This document shows positions 59,101 to 64,000 of a stretch of DNA of 64,000 nucleotides, in pieces. Below the pieces are notes generated by a model. The model saw nothing but the letters and a program-made list of their open reading frames with translations. It ran no database searches and had not been told where the DNA came from. Made by a program: the position numbers and the translations under genes. Origin of the DNA: Trichosphaerium sp. ATCC 40318 (Eukaryota > Discosea > Flabellinia > Trichosidae); contig JALMLS010000466.1 of NCBI GenBank assembly GCA_038496445.1, forward strand, positions 744,001 through 808,000. The letters run 5' to 3'. The stretch's first letter is position 1. Each line of letters begins with the position of its first letter.

Positions 59101-60741
59101 AATGATTCACGTCTGACATCTTTACGTGGTATATAGAAACCTCCACTCTCGGATCTTCTGACAATCGAATGCTGTGTATACTGTCCTATAAGAAAAATCA
59201 GTTTAGCATTCGCAAAATCCGCTAATGGCCCTTTGAAAGGGCGTTGGGACAGCGAAAGGGAATTCATCACAAAAGTCAAAACACGTAATTTGAAGTGAAC
59301 GTACCGCCATCAACCCATGATAAAACCATTTTTGTTTTTGTTGTAGATATACGAAACAAGTATGTGCTCGGTGCCCTTTTATTTAATAAATGTTTCGCGC
59401 TCTCTCTACCCATCTAATGTATTTTTCAGTTAGAAGTAACGTCATCAATTCTACTTTTTTCTTACCCAGCCTGTTGAAAAAAAAAGATTAGTAATCATTT
59501 ATTTCTACATGGAAGTAAAGTCCTACCTCCGAACCAAGGTAATTTTGCAAGTGATAGAACAGTAGGTATTACTTTATGCCTTGGTCCAAATAGCTTCACT
59601 AGTCGATTTACATGAGGTAACGCAACATACTCTCCTCCAAAAGCACAAAAAAAATATCTCATTGTCTAAAGAGATGAAATCGTCAATATCTTTTGTGCAC
59701 GTGATTCGGGTTTTACCCTTCCTTTTTTTTTTTTACCTGAAGAGCGAAATCGTTATCGCCGACATCCATGTGATTGCTCACAAGCTTCTTTACTACTTCC
59801 CAAGTGATACATATTTCATTATTATTCTCATACTCAAGTACTATCCTTTCCAATACAGCATCAGATCCTTCAGACGAACTATTGAAAAGAGCACTCTTCA
59901 AAGCAGATGTATGTTTTGCTGCGCTCAAAAACCACACTGTAAGTCCAGTGCTTGCTTCACATACTAAGCGCTACGTATTACAATGTTAGCAACAGCATAC
60001 TGACAAGTATAAGATATGTGATTTACGTACTGCTAGTATGCGATGTAAGGCGTAAACAGAAAAAACGTGATTAACATCTGAAGAGCTTTTGATCATTGCT
60101 AGGACTTGTTGGCCATTATTTGCTGCTCTAACTATACAACGTCTTCTATTGGCGACAAATTCTGGCGATATATGATAAGCAGAGTCTACCATAGCGTTAC
60201 GTATGCTCTGACCACTTCGTGTAAAGTCGATCTGAAAAGAGCGATTACTTTAAAAGTTGTCGTAAGCGATAGAATTTCAGTAGCCCAAAACTCAACCAAG
60301 AAAAGCACTACAAGCTTCTCTGCTTCATTCGTACCCTGTTAATGTTCAAATTCAACTTTATAACACTATATATCCAAGTAACAACTTCGTATACAACTGT
60401 ATCGGAGAGCCCAGGTAGAGGTTCTAAAAGAGTAATAAAAAACGGGCGTTAAATATGAAAACATATCACGTGTTCTGAAAAGGCGTATCCTTACCTAATA
60501 TCTGTGCTATTTCGCGATAGCACTTACGTGCATCCGATAAAGCTACTCCAGTATCTATAATGTTTGAAAGAACCTCATTACCATCACTAACACGAAGACG
60601 GTCTAGTTCAGCAGAAATACCAGCTACATCAGCTTTTGGGTTCTGTTGAAGTAAACTTTGTGCTCTGTTTCGAAAACTTGCCTGTAGCGTAGAGATAGTT
60701 TGGAAATTATCTTTACGCGACAGGGCCCGTTCATGTGCCAT
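53158..60741 (-). CDS. SH2-LRR-Roc-COR-kinase (Roco family) protein
   Basis: Start 60741 (MAHERALSRKDNFQTIS). Domains in order: an N-terminal helical region to ~59520; an SH2 domain (~59460-59000) with GWMGRESAKHLL, STYLFRIS (phosphotyrosine-binding Arg), LSWVDGG, QHSIV and GGFYI; LRRs (58440-57010); a Roc GTPase (56860-56000) with P-loop GHENVGKTS, DFAGQ and GTHCNATK; COR (55930-54890); and a kinase (54790-53158) with GEGGYGDVW, VAVKTIK, HRDLRSPN, LGDFGLAR and KLPFDEY. The catalytic loop matches amoebozoan Roco4. Exons join in phase across the SH2 region, including GW|MGRES, so one gene is likely rather than two. A GC-AG intron lies near 58150-58200. Introns at 54367, 55577, 56526, 58432, 59698 and 60467 contain CACGTG. 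Roco proteins are GTP-regulated dimeric kinases. Confidence 0.85.
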
Positions 60742-60878
60742 ACCGAAGCGAACAGAAACGCAAAAAACACAAAGGAATTTCGACGACTAGAGCAAAAACA
60801 AGGTTTTTGTCAAGCGTGCTTACAATGTATCTTTTCCTTTTATTCTTATACAACACCGCCAAATCATCAGTTGAGTAT
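60742..60878. promoter_or_regulatory. Very short spacer upstream of the Roco gene
   Basis: Only 137 bp lie between the Roco start and the stop of the upstream tandem PHYHD1 gene. The Roco promoter must overlap the 3' UTR of its neighbour. No motif recognised. Confidence 0.4.
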
Positions 60879-62170
60879 TTAACTCTCTTCTTCAAACCCA
60901 TAGAAAGGCATAGATGGTCGCTGAAGCCTAAGGTAAAAAAAAGGTTATTCAAAATAAAAAAGAGAAATTTGTGATGTGCTTACCAGTTGTCTTTAGGCCA
61001 GTTTGTACCCTTGCCTTCAACGACGTGTATTGTGTATGCATGTCTGGGTCGCTTAGATAAATTCTTTTCGCTCATGTGTACAACATTACCATGAATCAGA
61101 ACCAAGGAACCTTTTAGTGCATAAGCGTTAAGACTCACGACAAAGAAAGATAAAGGATCTTATGTGTACCTTTTGATACAGGTGCTGACACAAAATCTTT
61201 TCTATCATACTCATCCCAAGATCCTCCATCCTTATTGTAAGGCGGTATAAACTCTACACCCTTACCATCAGCCGTTTTAACAAATCTATAAATAAACTAA
61301 GAAGGACGACAAAACCACTACACAAAAAAAAAAGAGTGTTGTGAAGAGATACCTTCTTTTTTTGTGAAGTCCTTTTTTATGTGATCCAGGTATAACCCAT
61401 AAACAAGCATTCTCTTCGTCTACATCATCTAACGCCCACCACCATGCAATACAAGATAAAAATGGTTCCGTATAAATAAAAGTATTGTCTTGGTGTGGTA
61501 CAGCTAAGAATAATTTAGCATGCGCCCGTTTAACGCAACGCTCACCTGCGCCTCCAATCTCAGGTTGCTTAAAAATATACATAGATTGAGCCACGTGAGG
61601 CTGAATCATGCCTAAATCCTTGGCCATAGTTGCCATGTACTGTTGATTTGTAAACTACACTGTTAGACATACGAGGAGCAGTGTAGTAGCCGTACTTGTT
61701 TGAATACTGGATCTAGCTCTCTCAATGCTACTTTGATTTAGATAACGATAGTGTATTACGCACATACCATGTCCTACTTTGCTTATAGAAAGGTGTTTGG
61801 GCCTTTTGAATTTGTTGTCTTCGTCTAGAGCTCCTTCTTCAAGAAAGAACCTAATTTTGTCTCCGCTATCAAGAAAATAGTCGTTGGTGGTTTTCTAAAT
61901 AACGTTAAAGGTGAATTTCAGTAAAAACGCTCGAGAGCTGGCCAAAATACCTCCTGAGAACGTCCAGTAGTAAAAATAGCGATATCTGAAGCGTCCCAGT
62001 CGTCAACGAGTTGTTTCATCCTGTTTTTCAGTTTTTCGACTTCTTCTAGAGGCACAGCGTTCTTAACAACCAAATAACCTTGGTGCACGCGTTAATGAGA
62101 ATAATCAATTATACAAATAACCACTACCATCATTGTTGAACTTCTCAATCTGTTCTTTAGTGAGCTTCAT
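60879..62170 (-). CDS. PHYHD1: PHYHD1-like phytanoyl-CoA dioxygenase family protein
   Basis: About eight exons from start 62170 ([15 protein letters not shown]). Family landmarks: [62 protein letters not shown], the Fe(II) motif VPHQDNTF (H-x-D) with the following [19 protein letters not shown], then [19 protein letters not shown] (distal His), and the end [14 protein letters not shown]. It is a 2-oxoglutarate/Fe(II)-dependent oxygenase; the physiological substrate is not established. The iron ligands are all present, so it should be catalytically competent. Length (~290 residues) fits. Confidence 0.9.
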
Positions 62171-62370
62171 GCGTGGTCGTTCTATAGCGGTACAGTTTAC
62201 AGTATTTAGTCAGTTTGGAAGTTAAGTGAAAGAGTAAAGTTTTGTTGGACAAAATCCCAACTGTAGTAACAGTTTAAAACACTCACGACGTCTCTCATCA
62301 GTGTGACTTATATGTGGGATACCACTACAATTTTCTCAGAACGCCAGGGGAGAAATATTATAATTTACTT

Positions 62371-64000
62371 TTATTCAATAAGTAGTGAACCTTTATCCCA
62401 TATATCCTTAACAGCATTATTGAATCGTTGCCTAGCAACATGTATATTCGGTAATGTTTTCATCTTGAAAGGATAGCAACGATTTGTCAATAAAATAGTA
62501 TAAATACCACGCTCCAAGTCACAACAAACTTGTGTCCCAGTGAACCTAAAGTTGAACAACAAATTAGCTAAACCGTTTTTTTTTCTTAAGGTTTTTTACC
62601 CTGTATGTGTAAACGTTATCTGACTGAGATCACCACATCCTCTGTAAGTATTTGCAGCATAATTGTTTGTATCCCAACCTAAAGAACGTCAATATGTTCA
62701 CTTTTGAGGGGTTAAAAAGTACCTAATGCTCTGCTGCTCTGTGTAACATTTTTAACAGTTACAAAGTATTTAACAGTGGCTTTGTTTATGAAAGGGTCGT
62801 CTTCTGTTGCCAAGAAAATTGAACGAACAATGGCGTTGACATCTTTAATAGATGCAAATAAACCAGCGTGGCCAGCAATACCACCCAAAGCATAAGAGTT
62901 TTCATCTGAGACAACACCCTGAAAGATGGAAAAAAATGAGAAAAATGAGTCGTTTTACCGAAAAAAGTTATTACCTGCACTTCCTCGTGTCTATAGTAAT
63001 CATCATCCCAAGTAGGTGCAATATTAGAGTACACTTTAGGAGAAGGTCGGAATCCTGTGTTAGATGATAGCTTTAGTCTTTCAACAACATAACGACGAAC
63101 AAACGCTTCATAGTAACATTGATAGATGCTATCATTAACACAAAAGTTAGATCTTATCAAACAATTTGTTTTCACTTACCTAGGGCTATCTGTTGGAACA
63201 CCGTCGACACAAGTTTGGTTTAATTCAAACGCACGAATATAATTCTTTGTACGCGCTATTCTACCAACTACAAACATTGCCGTGATGAAGCTTAAAAAAA
63301 GTATGAATAGGTGAACAATTTCTGATAACTAACCTCAAATCGCTATAAACAAATTTGGCACCGACAGGGTTAATAAGAGTTTGTTTTAACAGAGAATCAT
63401 ATATACGTTCTCTACAGTTAAAAGAAAGCTGTGGATGAAGTTTAGATGTTTCTACAGTGACTTAGCACAGCAAAAACCCATAACAAAAACAAGCGTACCT
63501 TCGCAACCAGTACTATCAAATTTTGCGCTCCCTAAATAGGTTGTTGGCAAACAGGCAATAAAAATAACTTAGCACGTGCAATATGCAGGTACTGGGTCAG
63601 GAGGAAAACCAGCATTATGTAGAAGTAGGTTCATTACTGTTATCTCTTCTTTACCGTTTTGTGCAAATTCGGTTCCTAATAAATCTGGATGTGACACTTT
63701 CATGCCTATACTTGTATTAACACGCTAGAAAAGAGCTGCATAAGGTTATATACCCAAATCTACGTCGTTTTTTTGATATAGTATCATCATACACGTCGTT
63801 GTAGCCAATACTTTTGTGAGACTAGCCAAATCATATTTGGTCTAGGTTTATGAGCTTATTGACGCTTAGGCTAGCCGTACATCTAATGTTGTACTTGGAT
63901 TTGTACCGTTATTTGCTGGTGATGGTTTTCCATACGTGAAGTGACCAATAGGCTGCGAATATAGTACTCCCTGTCAGAGTTAGCAAATTACAGCTAATAA
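62371..64000 (-). CDS. Serine beta-lactamase-fold hydrolase, 5' truncated by window edge
   Basis: Class C beta-lactamase/esterase family (PF00144 type), with the start beyond the right edge. Motifs from right to left: HFTYGKPSPA, then DLASLTKVLATTTCMM with SLTK (catalytic Ser and Lys), VNLLLHNAGFPPDP-like block, VYSDL (second motif, Tyr position), GGIAGHAGLFASIKDVN, a GWD strand, FTGTQVCCD and YTILLTNRCYP, ending DIWDKGSLLIE at TAA 62371-62373. At least seven exons. Eukaryotic relatives (LACTB type) are peptidases or esterases, not antibiotic-resistance enzymes. Substrate unknown. The protein likely follows PHYHD1 in tandem with no functional link implied. Confidence 0.8.

Noticed and set aside
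59282-59520. Separate gene starting at 59329 (MVLSWVDGG)
   Set aside because: That Met lies inside the SH2 domain; the upstream exon GW|MGRESAKHLL continues in frame and completes the fold.
1-64000. Prokaryotic features: operons, Shine-Dalgarno sites, CRISPR arrays, insertion sequences
   Set aside because: The window is clearly spliced eukaryotic DNA; no direct-repeat/spacer arrays or IS ends were seen.

Overview
The window is nuclear DNA from an intron-rich, AT-rich, gene-dense unicellular eukaryote. Genes lie roughly one per 2-3 kb, most have many short introns (about 25-150 nt, often opening GTACG or GTAAG and ending in a T-run plus AG), and intergenic gaps are often below 400 bp. I saw no tRNA, rRNA, CRISPR array or intact transposon. 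The protein set (SH2 domain, Roco kinase with an HRDLRSPN catalytic loop, Vps34, cactin, LRRC40, PHYHD1, ependymin-related and many F-box proteins) suggests an amoebozoan-like or other unikont protist. The taxonomic assignment is inference.

Left part (1-15.3 kb): a 5'-truncated GT61-like glycosyltransferase, an F-box protein with a discoidin-like domain, an N-formylglutamate-amidohydrolase-like gene, a long F-box/armadillo protein, an LRR dual-specificity phosphatase, a decayed gene carrying a duplicated piece of a CheD-like protein, an intronless F-box protein, the intact CheD-like gene and a small unknown gene.

Middle (15.7-38.5 kb): Vps34 PI3-kinase; divergent from it a thioredoxin-fold peroxidase with an in-frame TGA at the peroxidatic position (likely selenocysteine); a secreted eight-cysteine protein; an ependymin-related protein; two multi-span membrane proteins, one with a C-terminal domain resembling an ADP-ribosyltransferase; an F-box/NHL protein; an unknown nuclear-type basic-tail protein; a coiled-coil TKL kinase; an intronless F-box/LRR protein; and a MYND-finger protein.

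Right part (38.5-64 kb): cactin; a DUF547 protein with a ~690-residue acidic repeat tail; a PT-rich GPI-anchored surface protein; an LRRC40 orthologue; a second intronless F-box/LRR gene; a 7.6-kb gene encoding SH2-LRR-Roc-COR-kinase; a PHYHD1 orthologue; and a 5'-truncated serine beta-lactamase-fold hydrolase.

Three items stand out. The first is the SH2-Roco kinase architecture. The second is the TGA-encoded UxxC peroxiredoxin-like protein. The third is a strong excess of the palindrome CACGTG (43 by hand count, about half of them inside introns). Seven F-box genes or fragments of six architectures point to an expanded SCF-adaptor repertoire. Exon boundaries were derived by hand from reading-frame continuity and GT..AG sites; individual junctions may be off by a few bases.
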